Positions 14,928 through 21,281 of a stretch of DNA of 64,000 bases are shown here, piece after piece; position 1 is the first letter of the stretch, and every line of letters starts with the position of its first letter. Under the pieces are notes generated by a model. That model worked only from the letters and a program-made list of their open reading frames with translations, searched no databases and had not been told where the DNA came from. The DNA comes from a virus: positions 1 to 64,000 of the IMG/VR virus record IMGVR_UViG_3300046462_000310; one strand, given 5' to 3'. The translations under genes and the position numbers were made by a program.

Positions 14928-15337
14928 ATCGGACCCAACACCAAAAAAACCAACACACGCCCGGGCCGTGGACATCGGCGCAACAAGATACTGGTAAAGT
15001 AGCAATCTTTTCGGATTGCGAATATCACCAACGAATCTGCGAAATGGACGACTTCACGATCGGCATGGGGCCGATGAGTGAAGGCAAAAAAACCGGAGAT
15101 TTTGGAAATCGTCCAACTGGAACATGGGGACATGAAGCGGACACTGATCGACGCGCCGCAAACGCCCGCCTGATCGCTGCTGCGCCAGAGTTACTACGCG
15201 CCTGCCAGTCCGCACTGGCATACTTGGGCGAGCCACCGTTCAGTAAGCGAAGCAAGTTCAAAAGCAATAGGCTGGCCGCGCTCAATATAATTCAGAACGC
15301 AGTCAAACTCACAACGCCACCGAAGGAGGACGCATGA
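14924..15337 (+). CDS. Phage accessory protein (HTPGPW family) with IS-supplied start
   Basis: 137 residues. The core HTPGPWTSAQQ, then RRAANARLIAAAPELLRACQ, is a widespread phage protein signature of unknown function. The first codons (MNRTQHQK) come from the IS right end and the target duplication. Without the IS the gene would start at ATG 12460 as MNEKNQHTPGPW, preceded by GAAGG. The new ATG overlaps the transposase stop as ATGA. Translation is therefore probably coupled to transposase. Confidence 0.8.
   Translation: MNRTQHQKNQHTPGPWTSAQQDTGKVAIFSDCEYHQRICEMDDFTIGMGPMSEGKKTGDFGNRPTGTWGHEADTDRRAANARLIAAAPELLRACQSALAYLGEPPFSKRSKFKSNRLAALNIIQNAVKLTTPPKEDA
14927..14942 (-). repeat. Right terminal inverted repeat of the IS
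   Basis: Inverse complement of the left end with one mismatch (position 4). Confidence 0.88.
14943..14950. repeat. Target-site duplication, right copy (AAAAAAAC)
   Basis: Duplicate of 12467-12474. Confidence 0.85.
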
Positions 15338-15507
15338 CAAACTCACCGGACATCAAAGCTCTCCGTGTTAAAACCGAAACGATCAAAAGATACTACGTCG
15401 AATATCCGGGCGGAGACATTTACGGCGGACCCTTCGACACGAAGGAAGAGGCCAAAGAGTGCCTAAAGCAGGCTCGGGAAATCGACGCTCAACACCCAAT
15501 CCAATGA
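15334..15507 (+). CDS. Small hypothetical protein (57 aa)
   Basis: From ATG 15334 (MTNSPDIKALRVKTETIKRY). YYVEYPGGDIYGGPFDTKEE suggests a small beta-beta-alpha domain. A GGAGG precedes the ATG, and ATGA overlaps occur at both ends. Function unknown. Confidence 0.65.
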   Translation: MTNSPDIKALRVKTETIKRYYVEYPGGDIYGGPFDTKEEAKECLKQAREIDAQHPIQ

Positions 15508-15731
15508 GCGATACCCGAACGCTATCTGACAAGGTGATGCAGGCCAAAGCAGAGGTCTTGCGACGAATCAAGTGCCCGTTATGCGAGCAATCAGTTAGAG
15601 TCAGGCGAGAAGCAACCGGTTACACCTACATCGATCGGCACTTTATCAGACGATCAAAACTCTCCAGGAGCTTCGGAACGAATTGGAACAAACCAGTTCT
15701 TTGCCAGCGTAGCTTCGACCCTCAGCCTTAA
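15504..15731 (+). CDS. Small protein with a CPxC motif (75 aa)
   Basis: From ATG 15504. The segment RIKCPLCEQSVRVRREATGY carries one CxxC and resembles half of a zinc ribbon; a later Cys may complete it. It converges with the endolysin gene, and the two stop codons share TTAA. No terminator separates them. Confidence 0.6.
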   Translation: MSDTRTLSDKVMQAKAEVLRRIKCPLCEQSVRVRREATGYTYIDRHFIRRSKLSRSFGTNWNKPVLCQRSFDPQP

Positions 15732-16318
15732 AGCCCAATCGCCTTGAGCGAAACAACGTGGTTATTCACGAGCCACGATAGCGCGGTAATCGCGCCGACC
15801 TGCTTACTCTCCGCCGTCGCGCTGTAATCCCCATCCCCGACAAATTTCCCCTTGTCGTAGAGATTCGAGAAGCTCCATAGATACGGAGAATTGATCGGGT
15901 GCTGCAGTTTCCTGTAGCCCCAGCCGTTGTAACCTTCGATCTTGAAACAGATCCCAGCGAGACTCCAATCGTGCCAGGTCGTGAAGTTGTCGTATTCCAG
16001 CGCGTCGATCGCGCTTACTACCCAGCTAAATGGCGGCTCGCCTTTCACTGGCCGGCCACGCGGCACGTTTACTGTCCGATGTGACAGCGGATCGCCATTG
16101 TGCAAATGCGTCTTGAAACTGAAGCTGCCCTCGAGGCCGTGCAGGAGTCCCACGACGAACCAAGGGACGCCGGTAATTCCTTCGACCTGCCGGTATTGAT
16201 CGTAGCCTTCGCGCAGCTTGGAGCAGAAATGCTCGACTTCCTCTTCCCATTCAGGCCCGATCTTGCACTCTTGGAATAGGCGCTCGTATTCGGCGCGGAG
16301 TTCGTCGGTTAGATTCAT
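15728..16318 (-). CDS. Endolysin (lysozyme-family peptidoglycan hydrolase)
   Basis: 196 residues. The block ITGVPWFVVGLLHGLEGSFS with FKTHLHNGDPLSHRTVNVPR, and further on IEGYNGWGYRK plus SPYLWSFSNLYDKGKFVGDG, matches phage lysozyme-family proteins whose catalytic Glu is in HxLEGS. It cleaves cell-wall glycan strands at lysis. No signal peptide, so it needs a holin. Several tiny membrane proteins directly upstream supply candidates. Its ATG overlaps the stop of the 48-residue membrane protein. Confidence 0.8.
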   Translation of the reverse strand: MNLTDELRAEYERLFQECKIGPEWEEEVEHFCSKLREGYDQYRQVEGITGVPWFVVGLLHGLEGSFSFKTHLHNGDPLSHRTVNVPRGRPVKGEPPFSWVVSAIDALEYDNFTTWHDWSLAGICFKIEGYNGWGYRKLQHPINSPYLWSFSNLYDKGKFVGDGDYSATAESKQVGAITALSWLVNNHVVSLKAIGL

Positions 16319-16461
16319 GTGTGCCTCACTTCATCGTTCTCCGATGGGAAAGAAAAGGGTGCTTTCGGTGGCGGACTGATCACGTAGCAACACTCGCGCA
16401 TGAATAGAGTGAGAGCGGTGACGGAGATCACGATCAATGCGACTTGCGCGACTTCTTTCAC
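16315..16461 (-). CDS. Tiny membrane protein of the lysis cassette (48 aa)
   Basis: Begins at GTG 16461, which makes GTGA with the upstream stop, and ends in TGA overlapping the endolysin ATG. MKEVAQVALIVISVTALTLF is a single membrane helix; the tail contains CC and PPP. Size and position suit a holin, pinholin or inner-membrane spanin part, but the type cannot be told. Confidence 0.6.
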   Translation of the reverse strand: MKEVAQVALIVISVTALTLFMRECCYVISPPPKAPFSFPSENDEVRHT

Positions 16462-16772
16462 GGCCCGCGCTCCGATGATTTCATGTCGATGAATTTCTCG
16501 ACAATCTCATACGTTACCCGGTAGTGATCTCCCTCTGGATTAATGGCGGAATCGCCTGGGAACGTCTGCTTAAACTCGGTCTCCAACGCGCGATATTTGT
16601 CCAGCCAGTTTCGTGTCACTTGGCAGCCATCTTTGTCGCAATCGATAATTCCGGCGGTTTGTTCGTTGTTGTCGAAAGCGATAGCTGTTGCCACGACCGG
16701 CTTCGGCGCCACCGTCATTTGAGAGCAGCTAATTACCGAAACTGCGACAACCAGTAGAAATTGGTATTTCAC
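16458..16772 (-). CDS. Lipoprotein of the lysis cassette
   Basis: 104 residues from GTG 16772. The signal sequence MKYQFLLVVAVSVISCSQ has a lipobox-like VISC, so it is probably lipidated. The mature part has an acidic patch and a CDKDGC pair that may form a disulfide. An outer-membrane spanin (Rz1-like) role is plausible beside the endolysin. Gram-negative-type envelope is implied. Confidence 0.65.
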   Translation of the reverse strand: MKYQFLLVVAVSVISCSQMTVAPKPVVATAIAFDNNEQTAGIIDCDKDGCQVTRNWLDKYRALETEFKQTFPGDSAINPEGDHYRVTYEIVEKFIDMKSSERGP

Positions 16773-16990
16773 GATCCAGCCAGTCTTAGTGCCCTGAGCG
16801 CGTCCGCGTGTTGCGCCGGCGTCGAGTTTGGATTTGCAGTGACCGCCTCCGCGTTACGGATGGCGTCTTTCGCCTGTTGCTTGGCGATGTCCAATTTGTT
16901 CTTAACCATCACTGGATTATTCCAGATTGCGCGTTCCTGGCGCCACGTAGCCAGAGCGGCCGAGATCACTGCTAAGATGGCCGTAATCAC
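16769..16990 (-). CDS. Small membrane/coiled-coil protein, spanin-like
   Basis: 73 residues from GTG 16990. An N-terminal hydrophobic helix (MITAILAVISAALATW) is followed by a long helix (NKLDIAKQQAKDAIRNAEAV). This is the architecture of an inner-membrane spanin (Rz-like), and it is coupled by GTGA to the lipoprotein gene. Assignment is by architecture and context only. Confidence 0.55.
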   Translation of the reverse strand: MITAILAVISAALATWRQERAIWNNPVMVKNKLDIAKQQAKDAIRNAEAVTANPNSTPAQHADALRALRLAGS

Positions 16991-17003
16991 GGCGCAATGC
17001 TCT

Positions 17004-17138
17004 CTATTGTGGCGCGTATCTCGACAGGGCGAGAATTAGCGTTGCGATTGGAATCAGGATGGGCAAGCGCGCGGGCCAGATCATGCTCGAAATGGCTAAG
17101 GCGCATACACAGATGGTTAGGAATGTTTGGACTGTCAT
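17004..17138 (-). CDS. Holin-like two-helix membrane protein (44 aa)
   Basis: From ATG 17138: FLTICVCALAISSMIW and ILIPIATLILALSRY are two hydrophobic helices joined by a short turn, with no other domain. Two-helix mini-proteins in lysis cassettes are often holins. I prefer this short start because upstream codons belong to the lipoprotein gene. Confidence 0.55.
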   Translation of the reverse strand: MTVQTFLTICVCALAISSMIWPARLPILIPIATLILALSRYAPQ

Positions 17139-17142
17139 ATTG

Positions 17143-17541
17143 TTAGAACCCCGCGTTAAGTAAACCCGTGGCCACCGCTCGAACGTAAGAAAGCGTGGTC
17201 CCGTTATTCGTTCCCCACTTCTGAATCGCAGAATTGACAAAACTCACTCCCGCGGCGATCAGCGCGTCCGCCTCAACATTGCCAGTATGCGGAATCAATG
17301 CCACGAGCTGTGACGGATCCAGATTGCCAGCTTGCTGTAGATCGAGGGCAAACTTGTGAATCTGTATCAGAACGTTCTGGTCGGTGATACGAGTCTTGGA
17401 GATCGCGCCCAGCGCGGTCACGTCGGCCTGAACCTGGGCAGGAGCGCCGAGTGTTTTGATAAAAGATTGCGTATTCGCGCAACCAGCGAAAGAGGCTGCG
17501 ATAGTGACTACAGCGAGGATTGATAATGTGAATCGTTTCAT
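17143..17541 (-). CDS. Secreted lipoprotein, unknown
   Basis: 132 residues. MKRFTLSILAVVTIAASFAGC is a signal peptide with a lipobox (SFAGC). The mature domain is helical with VQADVTALGAISKTRI and DALIAAGVSFVNSAIQ. Coupled to its upstream neighbour by ATGA. It may modify the lysogen's envelope or assist lysis. Confidence 0.65.
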   Translation of the reverse strand: MKRFTLSILAVVTIAASFAGCANTQSFIKTLGAPAQVQADVTALGAISKTRITDQNVLIQIHKFALDLQQAGNLDPSQLVALIPHTGNVEADALIAAGVSFVNSAIQKWGTNNGTTLSYVRAVATGLLNAGF

Positions 17542-17795
17542 GGTTTTGGTGTGTCAGTTTGTTTTGGGTCAACTTTCAAGGCTACGTCAGTCACCGTTTT
17601 AGCGTTCTCTGTGATCCGTCGGGAGTGATCATCCAACCGTTCCGAGTTGTCCGTAGCCGACTGCCGCAATGCCGCGATCTTTGGCATGATCGTAAGGATT
17701 GCGGCAATAGCAGCTCCGGCAACAACGGTAATGGTGGTCAACCACGCGAGCGCGGCAGCCTGGAACGCCTCCGGTGTAATGGCGAGCCTCATCAT
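17538..17795 (-). CDS. Membrane protein with C-terminal coiled coil
   Basis: 85 residues. A hydrophobic segment (TTITVVAGAAIAAILTI, about residues 20-37) is followed by a heptad-like helix (LRQSATDNSERLDDHSRRI). Similar small proteins near phage lysis genes are annotated as holin or spanin parts. No firm family. Confidence 0.6.
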   Translation of the reverse strand: MMRLAITPEAFQAAALAWLTTITVVAGAAIAAILTIMPKIAALRQSATDNSERLDDHSRRITENAKTVTDVALKVDPKQTDTPKP

Positions 17796-17810
17796 TTCAA
17801 TGAGAAACCC

Positions 17811-18158
17811 TTACTGCGACAGCGAAACGCTGTCAACCTGCGATTCCTCGAATAACACTCTCGCGATGATGGCGTAAACAGCTAGGTCGTTCAGGCTGTC
17901 TATAACCCCTTCGTTTTCAAGTTTGCCGTTCTTAGTGAACGCTTGAAGACGCCGGAGTTTGTCCGTAGCGCGAACCATTGTCCCGACCCAATCAGTGATC
18001 CCCCATTCTTCCGAGGCCCGGACATTAGCGAACGGATCCCCAACGCGGCCGTAATCCGCCTGTTTTTTATCGTGTAGTGCTCCAAGTTCGGAGAGAATGT
18101 CGTGGAATCTCTGGGATGACGGATGCCTGTTTAGTGTCGTGATGTCGCTTTGTATCAT
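17811..18158 (-). CDS. DUF1599/Nmad1-like nucleotide-modification-associated protein
   Basis: 115 residues from ATG 18158. LHDKKQADYGRVGDPFANVR, then MVRATDKLRRLQAF, then SLNDLAVYAIIARVLFEE matches the DUF1599/Nmad1 pattern (K..DYG..DPF.N, later D..NYA), a helical family linked to nucleotide metabolism or DNA modification in phages. The last codons cross the palindrome at 17818-17834 (VDSVSLSQ), so the repeat extended the C-terminus. ATGA overlap with the upstream gene. Confidence 0.7.
   Translation of the reverse strand: MIQSDITTLNRHPSSQRFHDILSELGALHDKKQADYGRVGDPFANVRASEEWGITDWVGTMVRATDKLRRLQAFTKNGKLENEGVIDSLNDLAVYAIIARVLFEESQVDSVSLSQ
17818..17834. repeat. Dispersed palindrome copy 3 (GACAGCGAAACGCTGTC)
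   Basis: Perfect 7-bp arms; translated at the end of the DUF1599-like gene. Confidence 0.85.
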
Positions 18159-18376
18159 TGTATTGTGAACCAGTTGAATAATCTGCGGAGTAAAAAGGAC
18201 CGTATGAGAGAGATCAGGGTAAACCAGCCGACCATCTGAAGGTTGACCGAGAGCGACGGGTGCATCCCGTACCACGGCAAAATGATCTCCTGAGAAATTA
18301 ACGCCACCAACGCGCCGGCAAGGATATTCGTCAGCGCCTCGACCAGACTCGCCCGTTTTGATTGTCCTGCTCTCAT
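18155..18376 (-). CDS. DUF7220-like small membrane protein
   Basis: 73 residues with two hydrophobic helices (NILAGALVALISQEIILPWY and LQMVGWFTLISLIRSF), ending LLRRLFNW. The pattern SLVEALTN...GM.PSLSVNL...SLIRSFLLRRLF resembles the DUF7220 family seen in many tailed phages. Function unknown. Coupled by ATGA on both sides. Confidence 0.7.
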   Translation of the reverse strand: MRAGQSKRASLVEALTNILAGALVALISQEIILPWYGMHPSLSVNLQMVGWFTLISLIRSFLLRRLFNWFTIQ

Positions 18377-18660
18377 TTCTTAAACTTCACAATCTTCGGA
18401 ACCACCAGTAACCCCTGAATAATCGCCTGCTCCGCCTCATCGATCGCTTCCTCTTCCAGATCGTAAAAACAGGCATGCAAAATTTCGTGGACAATGCACT
18501 CAATCTTGTTATCCGCCGACGGACGTATCCAGATCGTCTTTGTCTGGTATTCGCACAGCGCCCGGCAATCGTTCTTCGGCGGGCGCGCGATCACAATGCG
18601 CCAATTCTCGCCGCGGATCTTTAGACGACGGCATGGGGGTTTATTGGTAGGCCTTGCCAT
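18373..18660 (-). CDS. Small zincin-like metallopeptidase (HExxH)
   Basis: 95 residues from ATG 18660. IVHEILHACFYDLEEEAIDE carries HExxH with a following Glu, the metal-binding arrangement of minimal zincins. The N-terminal half has strands (LKIRGENWRIVIARPP). It resembles small phage metallopeptidases of unknown substrate. The gene overlaps the phosphoesterase 3' end by 20 bases. Confidence 0.7.
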   Translation of the reverse strand: MARPTNKPPCRRLKIRGENWRIVIARPPKNDCRALCEYQTKTIWIRPSADNKIECIVHEILHACFYDLEEEAIDEAEQAIIQGLLVVPKIVKFKK

Positions 18661-19675
18661 GCACAATCCGCATGTTGCTGACTTCAAACGCGCCGTCTTT
18701 ATCGACGTGCACCATCTGGAAGCCGTGGTTCCAACTATTGATCGGGTTATAGCGCGGGTGAAGATCACACAGGGCACCGGCGCTCCATGTGCTGATTACG
18801 TCCTGCTCGAGCGTCGCGTCCGAGAACTGGCTAGTGCGATGGAAATGCCCGCAGGTCGCGTGCACTTTGGCTCTCAGGAAGAGTCCTCGGGCCGCGCTAA
18901 CAGGGTTAGAAATCGCGAAAGTGTATTCATGCCCGTGAATCACATTCAGCTTTCCGAGTTGAATCGGCCGGCGTTCGCTCACGAGCTGAATGTCGTAGTC
19001 AGCTAATCCAAAGATGCTGCTAAACTCAAAGTCGGGTATCCCTAGAAGCTCCGGCGCCTTCAGGAACATATACCGCTCGAAACGCTCTTCGTGGTTTCCC
19101 AGCTTGTAAACGATGCGAGCACGAGGGAACATCTCGCGCAATGCAATCAGGAAATCTTTTACGGCCCGAATCTCGGCAGGGAAATTCTTCATCCGGGGAT
19201 CCTTCACGAAATCGGAAATGGAGTGAGCGTCGCAAATATCTCCGTTGAGCAATATAAAATTAGCCTTCTGTGCTTGCCCGTGTCTCAGTGCGCAAACTAG
19301 CGCCGGCTTGTCGTAAAATGGAATATGCGGATCTGATATAACGAGTGCCCGTATCGGACCCTCGAACCGGATAGCCAGCCACTCCTCAAATTCGCGCTTA
19401 GGCTCCGGCAGCTTCTTAAATGGATCGCCCGGTTGTACCGGATCGCGGTAGTGCGACTGATCAGTAGTTGCGCGGCGATGATAGGTCCCTTTCGCCCCCC
19501 GGAGCGTTCGGAAATATGACCTACAGGCATCAAGGCTGGTCCAAAGGCTGCCGTGATCTCGGTAAGCCATCCGCGCCAGGGTTTTTGTCGCTGCGTCTGG
19601 GAATTGCGAGAGCAGATCGTTCGCCACTTCGCGTTGATGCTGGTTTATTGGACCGCCCCGCGCTGGTTTTGTCAT
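18641..19675 (-). CDS. Calcineurin-like metallophosphoesterase
   Basis: 344 residues. The complete metal-binding set is visible: SDPHIPFYD, LLNGDICDAHS, LGNHEER, VIHGHEYTF and CGHFHRTS. The N-terminal 80 residues look like a DNA-binding helical extension (ATKTLARMAYRDHGSLWTSL). Such phage enzymes hydrolyse phosphodiesters or nucleotides, possibly during DNA processing. Start ATG 19675 rather than the TTG three codons earlier. A dispersed palindrome lies just upstream. Confidence 0.85.
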   Translation of the reverse strand: MTKPARGGPINQHQREVANDLLSQFPDAATKTLARMAYRDHGSLWTSLDACRSYFRTLRGAKGTYHRRATTDQSHYRDPVQPGDPFKKLPEPKREFEEWLAIRFEGPIRALVISDPHIPFYDKPALVCALRHGQAQKANFILLNGDICDAHSISDFVKDPRMKNFPAEIRAVKDFLIALREMFPRARIVYKLGNHEERFERYMFLKAPELLGIPDFEFSSIFGLADYDIQLVSERRPIQLGKLNVIHGHEYTFAISNPVSAARGLFLRAKVHATCGHFHRTSQFSDATLEQDVISTWSAGALCDLHPRYNPINSWNHGFQMVHVDKDGAFEVSNMRIVHGKAYQ

Positions 19676-19696
19676 TACGGCCAAAACCGTTAAGGC

Positions 19697-19713
19697 GACA
19701 GCGTTCCGCTGTC
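19697..19713. repeat. Dispersed palindrome copy 4 (GACAGCGTTCCGCTGTC)
   Basis: Intergenic, between the beta-helix protein stop and the phosphoesterase start. Confidence 0.85.
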
Positions 19714-19733
19714 AATCCTTTTCGTTAGGCGCA

Positions 19734-21281
19734 TCACTGCGCGTGGTTATACGAAACCTCGCCCCCGGCGCACGCTGTAGCGGTTGGTGTAGCGGTGGCG
19801 GTGGGAGTTGGCGTAGATGTCGGAGTGGCAGTCGGCGTAGGGGCCTGAGCCGCCCCGAGATCAGGATAGCCGGTTGTCCCGGTATTCGTTCCATCCGTCT
19901 CGGTAAACACGCCGCGACCTTGCGCGGCTAGTGTCATTGTGAAGTTGCCTGTCGTTGGAGCGACGTAGGGTGTCGTGTCGGTAGCGTAAGTGATGGCTGT
20001 ATTTGTGCCGGTTGCATCATCCAGGATCAGATTTCCGGTCGTGTGATAATTACCACTCGAATTAGCTTGCGTTCCGGAACCATATCCGTTGTTGAACATC
20101 GTTCCATATAGACGTGTAAACGACGCGCCGCCGTTGATAGCATAGGCCCCGTTCTTGATGAAATTGTTGTTCTCGATGTAGAGGCAATAGCTTCCCGCGA
20201 TAGCTTCCACTAAAATCGCAGACCCCGTGTTGTTGTAAAAGTCGTTCTGCGAGATAAATCCGACAATCTCGGATGAGGAACTACTGCTGGCGACCGACAC
20301 GCCGTTTCCACCCAATGTGTCAAAAATGTTATTCGCGACAGACCAAGTTCCCGATCCCGCTGTCGTCCTCGCTCCGTTGACGTTACTGCCAGTGCAATCG
20401 TGGACGTAATTTCTATATAAAAATCCACCACTAGAGGCGTCGATGATGCCGAGACCCGAAGTGTTGCTTTTGTTGCAAGCATAAAACTCGCTTTCAATAA
20501 CAGTAGCGCCTCCCAAATTAACCCCGGACCCTCGCACGTCGTGGACGACGCACCTGAGCATGAGACTTGATGCACCGAAGCTGACACCTCCGTTGGTTCC
20601 GGTTGTCCCGTTGTTTGAGAAAATAAGATCAATATATTTTCCGCCATTACTGGAGGATACTAACACGATTGCGCTCGTGCCGCCGTCAATCGTCGCCCTT
20701 CCGAGGTCTCCCGTCGTTGTTGTGTAACCCTGAAATACGACATCGGTCGATGAAACAGTAATGCCCGTCGTGATCGAATAAGTTTGATTATTCTTCAGAT
20801 TTATCCGCGTAACGTCACCGCTCGTGTCTCGTAAGTTTTGCAGATTCGACAGGTTCATGGGAAATCCGACTCCCGCGTTCGGGCCTTTCCACGCGCCGCC
20901 CACGACGATAGTCATTGTTCCTGTGCCGTTGGACGGATTAGTGCCCGCGAAAGTTGCGGCGAATACTAGCGTCCCGTTTGTGGAATTTGTAACGGTTGTG
21001 AGTCGCCCGACAAAAGTGGCTACCGTTGCACCCGATGTGACATAAACACTGGCAAACATTCCAACAGCAGCGCCGCCGCTAACAGGGTTACTGCCATCGG
21101 TCGGAGTGAATGTGGCGGTTGCGTTAGCCCAACTTCCTGTAGCTGTGTAAACAGGGGTGTTGTTGGTGGTCGATCCAGCGTTGAGATTGCTGCCGCCGCT
21201 TTGACAATAAAATTCAGTGTAAGCGGCTTGGGCGGAAACCGCCCACAGGACCGTGACCACAGTGAGAAGAAAACGTTTCAT
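19734..21281 (-). CDS. Secreted-type parallel beta-helix protein (tail-spike or surface adhesin)
   Basis: 515 residues. The N-terminus is a signal peptide (MKRFLLTVVTVLWAVSAQAA). The central part has the periodic Asn/Gly/Ser-rich coils of a right-handed beta-helix (NNIFDTLGGNGVSVAS, ENNNFIKNGAYAING). The end is a Pro/Thr repeat linker (PTATPTSTPTPTATATPTAT). Phage spikes often use beta-helices to bind or cut polysaccharide, but they normally lack signal peptides. It is coupled by ATGA to the tail-fibre-like gene upstream, so it is expressed with tail genes. Confidence 0.7.
   Translation of the reverse strand: MKRFLLTVVTVLWAVSAQAAYTEFYCQSGGSNLNAGSTTNNTPVYTATGSWANATATFTPTDGSNPVSGGAAVGMFASVYVTSGATVATFVGRLTTVTNSTNGTLVFAATFAGTNPSNGTGTMTIVVGGAWKGPNAGVGFPMNLSNLQNLRDTSGDVTRINLKNNQTYSITTGITVSSTDVVFQGYTTTTGDLGRATIDGGTSAIVLVSSSNGGKYIDLIFSNNGTTGTNGGVSFGASSLMLRCVVHDVRGSGVNLGGATVIESEFYACNKSNTSGLGIIDASSGGFLYRNYVHDCTGSNVNGARTTAGSGTWSVANNIFDTLGGNGVSVASSSSSSEIVGFISQNDFYNNTGSAILVEAIAGSYCLYIENNNFIKNGAYAINGGASFTRLYGTMFNNGYGSGTQANSSGNYHTTGNLILDDATGTNTAITYATDTTPYVAPTTGNFTMTLAAQGRGVFTETDGTNTGTTGYPDLGAAQAPTPTATPTSTPTPTATATPTATACAGGEVSYNHAQ

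Larger units (their letters stand above)
12475..14942. mobile_element. 2468-bp IS1-like insertion element with passenger genes
   Basis: Left terminal repeat GGTATTGGGTCCGATT (12475-12490) matches the inverted right end at 14927-14942 at 15 of 16 positions (GGTGTTGGGTCCGATT). An 8-bp direct repeat AAAAAAAC abuts both ends. Inside are a DDE transposase (14064-14927), a small ribbon-helix-helix-like gene on the opposite strand, and two further minus-strand genes unrelated to transposition. Removing the element and one duplication restores a reading frame from ATG 12460 into the gene now starting at 14924. IS1-family elements usually carry only transposase, so the passengers are unusual. Confidence 0.88.
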
